Below are positions 25,880-35,775 of a stretch of 64,000 bases of DNA, one piece after another. The notes under the pieces were generated by a model. The model saw only the letters and a program-made list of their open reading frames with translations, had not been told where the DNA came from and ran no database searches. The DNA is taken from the NCBI GenBank assembly GCA_963576475.1, contig OY754964.1, positions 136,501 to 200,500 of the forward strand. The letters run 5' to 3'. The position numbers were made by a program, and so were the translations under genes. The stretch comes from Molanna angustata. Its lineage: Eukaryota; Arthropoda; Insecta; Trichoptera; Molannidae. The first letter of the stretch is position 1. Each line of letters opens with the position of its first letter.

Positions 25880-27945
25880 AAAATAATAATGATATGACAC
25901 ACGTACATACATATGTACATACATACTGTGGATTGTGGAGTTCCCATCATAACCCTTCTCAACTTCACCTACATTCATCCACTGTATAATGGTGGAATTG
26001 TGGAATCAATTTTTGGAGAGGATGGATGAAGGTTTATTATTGTGATACTGGAAAACACCGCATTTTATCTGAGATAATTGTTTTTTAATAAGTATGTATA
26101 GATTTACTTTGTTTTTCCGTAAATTGGTATTGTCAAAAATTTTAAAATGTGCACTTTCTACCTGTAAATTATTGTAATGCGCACAGGGAAAACAACCGTT
26201 CCCAAATGGCATATTTACTAATAAGTTATAATTCGAAAACCAAAAATATCTTCGATCATTCGAATCGAGGTTATATGAAATTGAGAATGTTGTAATATGG
26301 GATATAAAAAAAGAAGAAACATGGCAGATTCAAGAACTGTAAAAGTAGTCAGAGACAATACTCTTCCAGGAAATCAGACATGATACACGTCTCAATAGGG
26401 AAATTGATATGGAACAACACCAGGCTTAAAATAGAGTCAGAAGAAGACTTGAATCGGATATATAAAAATGAACAAATGTGCCCTGAATCATTTTGGCTAA
26501 TATGTGGGTAGGTACAATCTTATATATGATAGGTACCTACATATTTATGTACAGTTGTCACATGTGTTTATATGTGTTAGTGATGCAGGTGTATCGAATC
26601 ACTTGGATTGATTTAGGATCCATGTATTTACGACCTCCTTTCCCCAATATCACAACCCTTCCAGAGATGAGATGGGTCAACATCTACATATAATAAACAT
26701 TTTTAAGTTTATCGCCCATAAATCATTTATGAAAGAAGATAGGTGGAATGGAGAGAAGGGCGACTCATAGGAATTGCCAACTATTAAGTAAATATATATG
26801 TATTATAATAGGTAGGTAGGTAGGTATAGTGTATGTGAGGGGTGGGGGGGCGCTATTAGGGATGTAACACACTTGATTAAGTGCTCTGGGTTCCGGATAA
26901 TAGAGCAAGGGAGGTGGTAACATACTCGTCTACTGAAAACAACATTTTCACTAAAGTAATACAAAACGCTTTGTTTTCCTCTAAACAACCAAACCTACTC
27001 TATTTACTTGTAAATAAATACAAGACCCTCCCCTCCTTCGTAGGGCTGGTAAAACTTTTGAATAGATAAAAATACAATTTTTTTTTTACATTTCAATACC
27101 TTCAATAAGCTTTTTCAGTAAGTATACATCGATATAATAAGAAATATAATAAGCTAAACTAAACTTACAAGTTTATTGTTTACAAGTTTAGTGGTGAAGA
27201 AGTCCGCCGGCAACTTGGTGGTCTAGCATTCAAAACGATCTTCAGGAGGACCTTATCGAGTCTTGATGACCCAGGACAGAATAAAAAAGACAAAGAAGAA
27301 GAAGTACTTAATAAACTTGTGATTATATTTGATACAATGATCACCAGCACAAATAGAGGGAACGTACCTATGTATATGAAATATTATTATATTTCCTCGA
27401 TCAATCAGCCAATAATGAATGTCTTGTCGAAATAACAAAGTTTACGACAGACTGATAGACAATCAATGATCATTAAATATCTGAGCATAAAATATAGATT
27501 GGACGATTGTGAATTCATACTTAGGAATAATATGTACATTCAAACTATGTAGGTACCTACTATACCTAATAATCATGAAGATATTTTTAGTAGGTTATTA
27601 CCAAATATATTCGTAACTACTCAATATTGTAATTAATCATTTGAGTCAAGACTAATATTTACATTCAGATTAATTTGAACAAAGCAATTTTGTTGTTTAA
27701 TTATGAATGTAATGAAATCTACATTGTTTTAACAACATAATTGTTTTTTTACTATCGACTAGTTTCTTATGGAATTAAGAATTTTAATTTTCAAACAGTT
27801 TTTTTCCAATCCTCTATACATTTATATTTATTTAGTTGTGTATTTAAGAATTTTTTTCTTCAAAAAATCATTTATTTTTCTATTTGTTTGTAGGTATTAT
27901 ATTTAATCATTTATTTTAATTGTACGAGATATTATATTTATTTAG
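25880..27945. other. No gene recognised
   Basis: AT-rich with TACATA and GTAGGTAG simple repeats (26805-26826). Around 26290-26470 a plus-strand stretch reads vaguely like damaged retroelement sequence. Around 27205-27435 an ATG-less plus frame is open for ~75 codons without recognisable motifs. Confidence 0.4.
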
Positions 27946-27949
27946 GATT

Positions 27950-28125
27950 GCCAAACAGAGGTGGATTTAGGCAGGGAATGTCGCCCGAATTACAGACTCC
28001 AGATGGACCTAAATAATGCTGGAATAACGACCTAGATTAGGCAGAAGAAGTGTTGGAAGACCTCCAGCAGCAAGGTGATCTGACGAGTGACTGGAGGCGA
28101 ATGGATGCTCGAACAAAACGTATTA
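27950..28125 (+). pseudogene. Non-LTR retrotransposon RT C-terminal relic
   Basis: Across shifted frames one reads GNVARITDSRWT, then LEDLQQQGDLTSDWRRM, ending ARTKRI. This corresponds to the GH-(V/I)-x-R-(M/I) ... W-x-D-D-(L/I) ... W.R.A tail of LINE endonuclease-RT polyproteins. At least two frameshifts or stops are present. It lies just downstream, in transcript direction, of the candidate last exon of the homeobox gene, but on the opposite strand. Confidence 0.6.
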
Positions 28126-28236
28126 GATATATTTATTCGATTTGTGAAATTTAATAATTAAATGACTGAAGCATTTTTACTAACAAAGTTGAATGTGAGG
28201 CATTTTCAATCTCAAAAGCATTGCCAAATACATAAT

Positions 28237-28435
28237 TCAAAATGATATACCTAACCAATATAATGTAATGTAATTAGCTATGTCATTACCAAACTCTTGA
28301 ATGGTAGTGAGTGAGTAAGTGAGTGTGTCGCGTGTCGTCCCTGTAGTGTATTGTTGTGTTGAATGACTTGGTCCATCAGTGGACCGGATCTGTGCCCCGG
28401 TACTGGGATGGAACGGATATGACAGCGATAGATGA
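28237..28435 (-). CDS. Candidate 3'-terminal exon of the homeobox gene
   Basis: On the minus strand a TATCCCCTTCAG acceptor (AG at 28437-28436) precedes a stretch markedly richer in GC than its flanks. It requires an exon start in phase 2. The third exon (33754-33659) ends in that phase with AG, so joining gives an open frame of 66 codons, beginning HLSLSYPFHPSTGAQIRS and ending at TGA (28239-28237). The last ~18 codons are AT-rich, and a possible donor (TTTG|GTAATG) lies before them, so the real exon may be shorter. No OAR domain is visible. Support is splice phase, openness and composition; I know no homologue of this tail. It could be chance. Confidence 0.38.
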
Positions 28436-28544
28436 CTGAAGGGGATAATGCACTATCTTAAGCACTTTTATTATTTTGCATTATAATATTGTCCAACTGT
28501 CGATTCGTTCAAGAGAATTCAATTCTCTGAATGAATCGACATTA

Positions 28545-29552
28545 TCCAACTGTCGATTTGTTCAGGAGAACTTTGTTCTCTCAACATATCGACAATGTTT
28601 CAAGCCAGGATACGCGAGAATTGTATGCAGAGGTCTACTTTTTTCACGGCTTTTCCAACTTTGAAGTAAAAAAACACCAACTTAGAGGCTTCGCAGCATA
28701 TATGTTCTATACACGGATTTACTCAGGATTCGGAGTAGAACATTTCGTGTGTCTGTGTGTGTGTATCTGTGTGTATGTGTGTGTGTCCCCTTATAACTTT
28801 TGATCCGCTCAATTTACAGAGCCCAAATTTTCAGAATATATAAAAAATTATAGGCATACAAAATTTTTATACTCAGAATTGTGAATTTTTGTTTCAGTCA
28901 GGGGTTATCAATTTTTGAAATTTTGGTTTATTTTTTCATATATCTCAGAAACCATTAAAACTAGAATACTGAAATTTGGTATAAACATAGAGAAATACAA
29001 AATCTCAAATAAGTTTTTTTGAAAAAATTCCAGGGTTTCTCAAACATTTTTTATTAAGAAAAATATTCTTTTTATTGATAAATTTATGAGTTTAACTGCC
29101 TATATTTCCATTTTTTTTAAATATCAAAAAAGCCGAAACACCCCAACTAGATAATTTAATTTTCTATAAAAAATATTAACATTGTATTAGCACATCTCAA
29201 TTTTTTTTTAATAATTTCTTATAAAAAATGAATTTAGTGACGACATTGCTTCATACAATTTGAATGGCAATCGCCTACACACAATATCTAAGAAGACTTA
29301 ATTGTTTGATACTAATCTCCAAACATATATACATACCATCATGCTGTTTTCATATTCTGGGTAGGATCAAAGGACTGACCTCCATACTATCCTATCTTGA
29401 CATACATACATAGGTACATGTGTTGTATAGAAAATCAAATATCTTAAAATATTAATTAATTTGTATATATGGGATTATAGTTTGGTACTTATTCTTCAAC
29501 TATACATACTATCGCTATCGACAGTTGGTTCTCATGTGTTACATGCAACTAG
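28545..29552 (+). mobile_element. Non-autonomous Helitron-like element, family 1 (copy C)
   Basis: A 1.0-kb copy from TCCAACTGTCGATTTGTTC to ATGCAACTAG, followed by T. It has the same 5' hairpin, short TG tract and inner sequence as copy B. An extra, diverged 5' end (28492-28544: TCCAACTGTCGATTCGTTC folding on GAATGAATCGAC) stands directly in front, so the element has two tandem 5' tips. It lies in the putative intron or 3' region of the homeobox gene, on the opposite strand. Confidence 0.75.
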
Positions 29553-31813
29553 TATAGTATAAGGTAAGTATTTCTCCTATAATTGCACAATCCCTATGAA
29601 TTTGTACAACTGAAACGAAACGCAAAATATGTAATGTATAAATGAGTAGGTACTACAAATATATTCAATAAAAACAATGTGATATTGAACATTTTTTGAT
29701 CCCACACGTTTTTATTTTATTTTAATGTAGCTTCTCGGACAACTTTGTCAAATAATTATTTAACACGCACCCAATAACAAGTATATTATACCTATTTAAA
29801 ATTCCAAGCATTAGTTATCTTTATATGATTTCACTTATGTCTTGCCTTAGCACTTTACTTCTTTTTTATGAATATAATATTATTATCTAATGTTATTAAC
29901 AAAATATTTTTTTAATTTTGTGTGCACGGTTGCTTTGTTATGCTTGATACCTACTATGTTTATGTGTATTAACCGTGTACCAAATATTAAATAAATAAAA
30001 AATCAAATTTTAAATATTTCACACAATACTTATATGTACTTTTCAAAAAAGGATTTATAAGGGAGCTCTGACGCTTGAGATACAATTATTATAACAATAA
30101 TTATGATTGGCATTCATTTTTACGAACTAATTTCTCAGTACATAGCGTGAAAAAATTTTGTCGTCGTTCCATAGATGGCGATGGTGTTATCAGCTTATTT
30201 TCAAGTGCTCAATTCAACATAATATATAGATTATCAATATATGTATTGATAAGGGAACTCTTTAAAAAAACTGGTGAATTTGAGATATCAAGTATGCCAA
30301 AAATAAATATTTCCGACTTTTATTGTAGGTTTTCTTAGATAAGAATCCCCAAATACCACAAATGAATGCAATTGGTACATATACCTATGTATAGGTAGAT
30401 AGTAAGTAGGTTGGTATAGATGATAATGTTGGCATCACATCAGATCAAATATTATTCTTATTGCCTTATTCAATATTATTAATATCAATTAGGTTGGTAG
30501 CAGTGTGACCTCAAGATCACTAGCGGTTGTTACGTCACATCAAAACACAAATAGGGAACACACAAATAACAATATTGTTTTACAACATTCATTTGCGAAT
30601 AATCTATGTATAACTAAAAATATATATTTAATCCATATTAACTCGTAGATGTATTGTTTAAATAATCATAATGACAAAAGTAAACTAATAGTTTTAGGTG
30701 AAGAATTAACAAAAAGATTGAATTCGGAGATAATAAATACTACTACATATGTATATAATGTACCTACATAACGTTCATGTATGTATTTTGAAAAAAAAAA
30801 TGTAGGTACCTCAATAAACAATTCCTCAGAACAACTTTCAATAATTCTTACGGGTTTTTTTTGTAAATATATTCCTGAAAATCATTAAAAATCATTACAA
30901 CAAAAAACTATTTACAAAGAAAATAATGTAGAATTGAAAAGTTTATTTAAGATAAATGCGTAGAAAGTATATTCCCACGTTTGATTAAAAAATGTTCCTA
31001 CTTTGTTACAATCGATAGATTTTTGAAAATACTTTTCACTGTGTTATGGCATTTATAAATGTATTATGATCTGTAGATAAGTGAATATAATTTTTGTACA
31101 AAATAAAATAGAAGTTTTGTGTCACCCATGTGCATGAAAAGTCGCCATTTGATTGTGTCTGTAAAACAAATCAGGTTAATTTGATCAGTCAAGTAACTAG
31201 CGACAGTGACCATCTCATAAAGCGCATCTTCAATTGTTTCAAATTGACCCCATCTTACAAACATACATACATACATACCATTGCCATTTATAAATATTGG
31301 CATTTCCTACATTATAGGTACATATAGGTATACCTACATCTATCTATCTATATATTATGGTTATAGAAATTATAGACACCGTTATTTCTTTTGAAAATAT
31401 TTGTACCATTTCACTCTCCGTACCTGTTTGATAATACCTACATATAAAAAATTAAAATAAATTCAAATATTACTAATAAATGTCTAGTAGTTTGCTATAA
31501 AATAGATGTGATTTTTGTGGGCACGGTTCTTTGTTTTGATATGATGTAAATGTGTAATATATATTAACCGTATACCAAATCTAAAATAAATAAATACCTT
31601 CTATGATCGTACAAAAGGTTGTCTTTCACCAAAGTGTAATGAAATATGATAATTTTTGATTAAATTTATTCATTTCTATCTATGGTGTCATGTTATATAG
31701 CAGATCTCACCAATATGTGTGGATTGCTAAAGAAAAGAAGAAGAAGGTGTTTTGTTATAACGGTCAGATTCAGATTCATTTCGATGTTTTTTTTTATGTA
31801 TGATTATTGATTA
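29553..31813. other. No gene recognised; one dispersed repeat
   Basis: AT-rich. At about 29715-29790, TAGCTTCTCGGACAACT ... ACGCACCCAATAACAAGT resembles 48478-48545 and 56295-56345, so an old interspersed repeat is present. Small ORFs (30075, 31064, 31130) have no recognisable content. Confidence 0.5.
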
Positions 31814-32027
31814 TCCAACTGTCGATTTGTTCAGGAGAACTTTGTTCTCTTAACATATCGACAATGTTTCAAGCCAAGATACGCGAGAATTGTATGCAGA
31901 GGTCTACTTTTTCACGGCTTTTCCAACTTTCAAGTCAAAAAACACCAACTTAGAGGCTTCGCAGCATAGATTTTCGAAATACGGATTTACTCAGAATTTA
32001 GAGTAGAACATTTCGTGTGTCTGTGTG

Positions 32028-32109
<82 letters not shown>

Positions 32110-32938
32110 AGGGTGTGTGTGTGTGTGTGTGTCAGGGTGTGTGTGTGTGTGTCAGGGTGTGTGTCTGTGTGTCCGTCCGTCCCTTATAACTTTTGATCCG
32201 CTCAATTTACAGAGCCCAAAATTTCATAATATATAAGCAGTTATAGGCCTACAAAACTTTTATACTCAGAATTTTGAATTTTTGTTTCAGTCAGGGGTTA
32301 TCAACTTTTGAATTTTTACTTTATTTTTCCATATATCTCAGAAACCATAAAAGCTAGAACGCTGAAAATTGGTACAAATACTGACAAATACAAAATCTCA
32401 AATCAGTTTTTTTTTAAATTCAAGGGTTTCTCAAACATTTTTTATTAAGAAAAATATTTTTATGATAAATTTATTAGTTTAACTGCCTATATTTCCAATT
32501 TATTTAAAATATCAAAAAAAACCGAAACACCCCAACTAGATAATTTAATTTTCTATAAAAAATATTAACATTGTATTAGCACATCTCATTTTTTTTAACA
32601 ATTTTTGTAAAAATTGAATTTAGTGACGACATTGCTTCATACAATTTGTATGGCAATAGCCTACACACAATATCTAAGAAGACTTAATAGTTTGATACTA
32701 ATCTCCAAACATACATACATACCATCATGCTGTTTTCATATTCTGAGTAGGATCAAAGGACTGACCTCCATAATATCCTATCTTGACATACATACCTAGG
32801 TACATGAGTTGTATAAAAAACAAAATATCTTAAAATATTAAATAATTTGTATTTATGGGTTTATAGTTTGGTACTTATTCTTCAACTATACATACTATCG
32901 CTATCGACAGTTGGATCCCATGTGTTACATGCAACTAG
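31814..32938 (+). mobile_element. Non-autonomous Helitron-like element, family 1 (copy D)
   Basis: A complete 1.1-kb copy inserted between A (31813) and T (32939), with TCCAACTGTCGATTTG at the start, the 5' hairpin, a long interrupted TG tract (about 32013-32172) and ATCGACAGTTGGATCC then ATGCAACTAG at the end. Substitutions and small indels separate it from copies B and C. Confidence 0.75.
32013..32172. repeat. Interrupted (TG)n microsatellite
   Basis: A TG tract with TT, AG, TA and CAGGG interruptions inside Helitron-like copy D; GTCAGGGTGTGTGTG occurs twice, a small second-level duplication. Confidence 0.95.
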
Positions 32939-33658
32939 TCTATTAAAATACGTTAATTAATTTTATATACCTGTGGTAAAACTGTGTGTAGTTGAGAAGC
33001 GTTGACAACAACCAATAATATCTTTAGTTATCTTTTTAATATTTTATATAATTTTATTGTGTTAATATGTGTATGTTTGTATTGTATACATAATTTTATA
33101 CGAAAGAAATAGCCATCATGTTTTTATCATTTTTTCAATATTTTTTTTTTTTGGAGATCTTTTAAATTTTTTTTAAATATGTTTATATGATTGTAAAAAA
33201 GCCATTATATTTAATAGTATTTTAGTATATTTTTTCTTAAATATTTTTATACAATTGTATTGTGTTAATATGTGTATGCTTATACTGTATTCATAATTTT
33301 ATGCGAAAGAAATAGCCATCAAGACATAGGCTTTGCCTAGTTTGATGGTGATTAAAACACCTTAATGACACTGCTTTCTGCATCACTGTATAATATAATA
33401 TGTATTTGTTAATAATAATACGAATTATAAGTGTATTAATATTTATCAGACATGAATAAATAAATAAATAAAATAAATATTGAAAATCTTTTTGAATCTT
33501 CGACAACAATAAATTCGCGATTCTTTTGTTTTGACATCTGCGTATTCTTCTATTCGATATTATTGAATTTGAAACAAATGAAACTCCAATAGATATTGTT
33601 TCAATTAATAGATACAGGTTACACAAAGGTACCTTGGTAATATAAATAGATTACTCAC

Positions 33659-33754
33659 CTGTCTGCAAATCCCGAGAACATGTGAGCGGGGAATGGCGGC
33701 AGGGCGGGTGAAGGGCGGGGTGCACAGGGTGATGCTGGACGACTTCCCAATGTC
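33659..33754 (-). CDS. Homeobox gene, Pro-rich coding exon
   Basis: This GC-rich 96-bp segment is bounded on the minus strand by an AATATAATAACAG acceptor (AG at 33756-33755) and a strong GTGAGT donor (33658-33653). It accepts the 2 nt left by exon 35322-35084 (TC + G = Ser), then reads TLGSRPASPCAPRPSPALPP and FPAHMFSGFAD, leaving AG in phase 2. No stop interrupts the frame. The composition (Pro, Ser, Ala) is typical of the low-complexity region C-terminal to a homeodomain. The role would be an effector or linker segment of a nuclear transcription factor. Two clean splice sites plus exact phase make a real exon likely; orthology rests on the homeodomain exon. Confidence 0.8.
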
Positions 33755-33904
33755 CTGTTATTATATTTCGTACTTTCATTAATCATCAATTCTTTAATTC
33801 TTCAAACATAATTAAAACAGATATTTAGCATTTTAAAGAAAAAATATTATTATGTTTTCATGATAATAAATTAAAGGATACCGATAATTGTGAAAAGTAT
33901 ATAC

Positions 33905-34062
33905 ATTCTCATACATTCCCCAAATTAAGCATAAATGCTTGTGCTTTAGGCGAACTAAATTGGCCGAGGCAGTTAGGGTGGGGTGGTATTCAAACTCGCC
34001 ATCACTGGATTAATAATCCAGCACGATGCCCGCTCTGCCACCGACCCACAAAGGTATCATCT
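33905..34062 (-). mobile_element. tRNA-derived SINE (copy 2)
   Basis: On the minus strand: GGGTCGGTGGCAGAGCGGGC (tRNA-like box A region), GGCGAGTTTGAATACC at the box B position, then GCACAAGCATTTATGCTTAA and TTTGGGGAATGTATGAG. It is the best-preserved head of the three copies (19005, here, 57790). It lies in the small intron of the homeobox gene, in sense orientation to it. Confidence 0.75.
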
Positions 34063-34109
34063 ATAGTTTTTGATAAGTGAAAATTAGAATAACAAAAATA
34101 TATAATTTT

Positions 34110-34203
34110 ACGTTAATTACACATGTGTGAACTAATTCTTACGTTAATTACACATGTGTGAACTAATTCTTACGTTAATTACACATGTGTGAACTAATTC
34201 TTA
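34110..34203. repeat. 31-bp tandem repeat, 3 units, with TTAATTA cores
   Basis: Three identical units of ACGTTAATTACACATGTG plus TGAACTAATTCTT. Each unit contains TTAATTA (a double homeodomain core), the palindrome ACACATGTGT with a CATGTG E-box-like core, and another TAATT. It sits in the 1.3-kb intron between the second and third visible exons. A regulatory role is only a possibility. Confidence 0.9.
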
Positions 34204-34875
34204 CGATTCTACGTAATAGAAATAAAATATTAAGTATCCATATTATATAAATAAACACTCGAGAGTCTATGTATTCCACAATAACAGTAGGTCTTCATAG
34301 AAGTGGAAATATTCTCAACTAACACTGAACACTTTTGCGATTGAAATATATGTACCATATCAGAAGCGATATGTTTCTCGGTGCAAATATCAAAGTCATA
34401 AACAATACGGATATGAAAAGTGTTTATACTCAATTATTGATTTTAATCGATCACCCATTTTATAAACAAATCTAACCAAAGATATATATTATTAAATATT
34501 TATTAATTCACAACGCCTTATTCAAAAATTTACAACTGAATTTTCGAATATGACAACATACTTCATATTTTACATAAGTACATTCAATGAATGCTAATGC
34601 AAAAATAGATAGCCGAAGTTGAACTGGTAAATCATACAGATATAGTAAAAAAAAATACGAATTTGAAAATTATTTCATTTAGTCCCCGCTTCTGTAGTTA
34701 TATTGTGAAATTTCTACCTACATACATCTATTTTTCATAACATAACGCTTCCATAATATAACTTTTTCATATTTCTATGTTTTAAGGGGTATTTCAATCT
34801 TTCATAATATAACGCTCGACTTGTGCCATACATTCTAATATGTTTATAGCCAACTATATTGAAAAACAAGCTTTG

Positions 34876-34950
34876 ATAATAATTCTGTAATAATCCATAA
34901 TTAACGATAATAATTCTGTAATAATCCATAATTAACGATAATCATTCTGT
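34876..34950. repeat. 31-bp tandem duplication, 2.3 units
   Basis: GATAATAATTCTGTAATAAT followed by CCATAATTAAC occurs twice, then a partial third unit. It is AT-rich with TAATTA cores, in the same small intron as 34110-34203. Confidence 0.85.
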
Positions 34951-35083
34951 TTCAAAAAAACTTAATCTAGATTCTTTAATTCTATAAAAAATATTTTATA
35001 TTTTTTTGAAATTCTATATATTTTCAGAGTCCAGTAAAATAGCAAAAAAATAGATAAGAGAATCAAATGATAATATTACTTAC

Positions 35084-35322
35084 GATTGAGGAGATGAAGC
35101 GTACCTGGATCCAGGTGATGGAGTTCCGTCTTGGTCACTGCCACGTCCTGAGGGAGGCTGTGTCTCATGGGAGTCCCCTCTACCACCACCTCCTCCTCCT
35201 CCGTCTGCCTCACTCCTCGCCTCACCGTCAGCATCACCGTCTCCATCACCTTCACCGTCACCGTCAGCCTCGTCAGATATGGCAGACACTTCCGGTGAAG
35301 ACGTCAATCGACCGTCGTCCGT
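35084..35322 (-). CDS. Homeobox gene, acidic/Gly-rich coding exon
   Basis: On the minus strand a TTGATATTGTTTTGTCCAG acceptor (AG at 35324-35323) opens a 239-bp exon ending at a GTAAGT donor (35083-35078). The start is in phase 0, matching the phase-0 end of the homeodomain exon. It begins TDDGRLTSSPEVSAISDEAD, continues with an alternating Asp/Gly/Glu tract and a run of seven Gly, then RGDSHETQPPSGRGSDQDG and finally SPGSRYASSPQ plus the first two bases of Ser. Strong GC content, perfect splice signals and phase agreement show it is real. The acidic low-complexity tract could be an activation or linker region. The 123-codon plus-strand ORF here is antisense. Confidence 0.85.
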
Positions 35323-35349
35323 CTGGACAAAACAATATCAATATCAATA

Positions 35350-35775
35350 AAATGTTGTGTGTTGAATTAGTTATAAGTGCCTTCGAATATAATTCAGTTA
35401 TTTGGTCTCCTTTTTATAAATCTCACCAGTATAATTGAGAAAAAGTTCAGCGAAAATTCTTAAGATTTGTCAATTTCAAATTATCGATTCCCTTTGAACA
35501 AATAAATTATAATTCCTTAATGTGTACACTTAACTTAAAAACACTATCAAGTAGAAGGACAATCAGTGATTTGATGATTTTATATAAGATTTTAAATGGC
35601 TGGTTGGACGTCTTTGATTTAACTTGTCTCATTTCATTTAATGTTCCGATTACCCGTACACGACAAATAAAGACTTCACTATTTTTTATCATAAAATCTA
35701 TTAATAATTATTATATTCACTCGCCTATTCTAAGATTACATAAACTTGGTAATGAGTTTGGTTCTATAATGTAAA
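35350..35775 (+). pseudogene. Jockey-type LINE RT C-terminal relic
   Basis: One frame, broken by a single TGA, reads ELVISAFEYNSVIWSPFYKS, then EKVQRKFLRFVNFKLS, SLMCTLNLKTLSSRRTISDL, MILYKILNGWLDVFDL and RLHKLGNEFGSIM, then stop at 35773. The order LE(Y/F)-x-S-V-(I/V)-W-x-P, ...RVQ.(K/R)FLR..., SLSSRR...DL..(L/M)YK(L/I)(I/L)NG is the canonical Jockey-clade RT thumb/C-terminus. It lies 28 bp inside the large intron from the homeobox exon and ends exactly where the 313-bp satellite begins. Confidence 0.8.

Noticed and set aside
26290..26470. Possible additional retroelement fragment (reads EIRHDTRLNREIDMEQHQA in one frame)
   Set aside because: The stretch is short, broken by stops, and has no diagnostic RT, endonuclease or gag motif.
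27205..27435. Plus-strand open stretch of ~75 codons without ATG
   Set aside because: No recognisable motif, no splice sites, and the opposite strand is also partly open.
35067..35438. Plus-strand 123-codon ORF with His/Arg/Leu runs
   Set aside because: It is the antisense of the acidic Gly-rich homeobox-gene exon; the minus strand has the splice signals.
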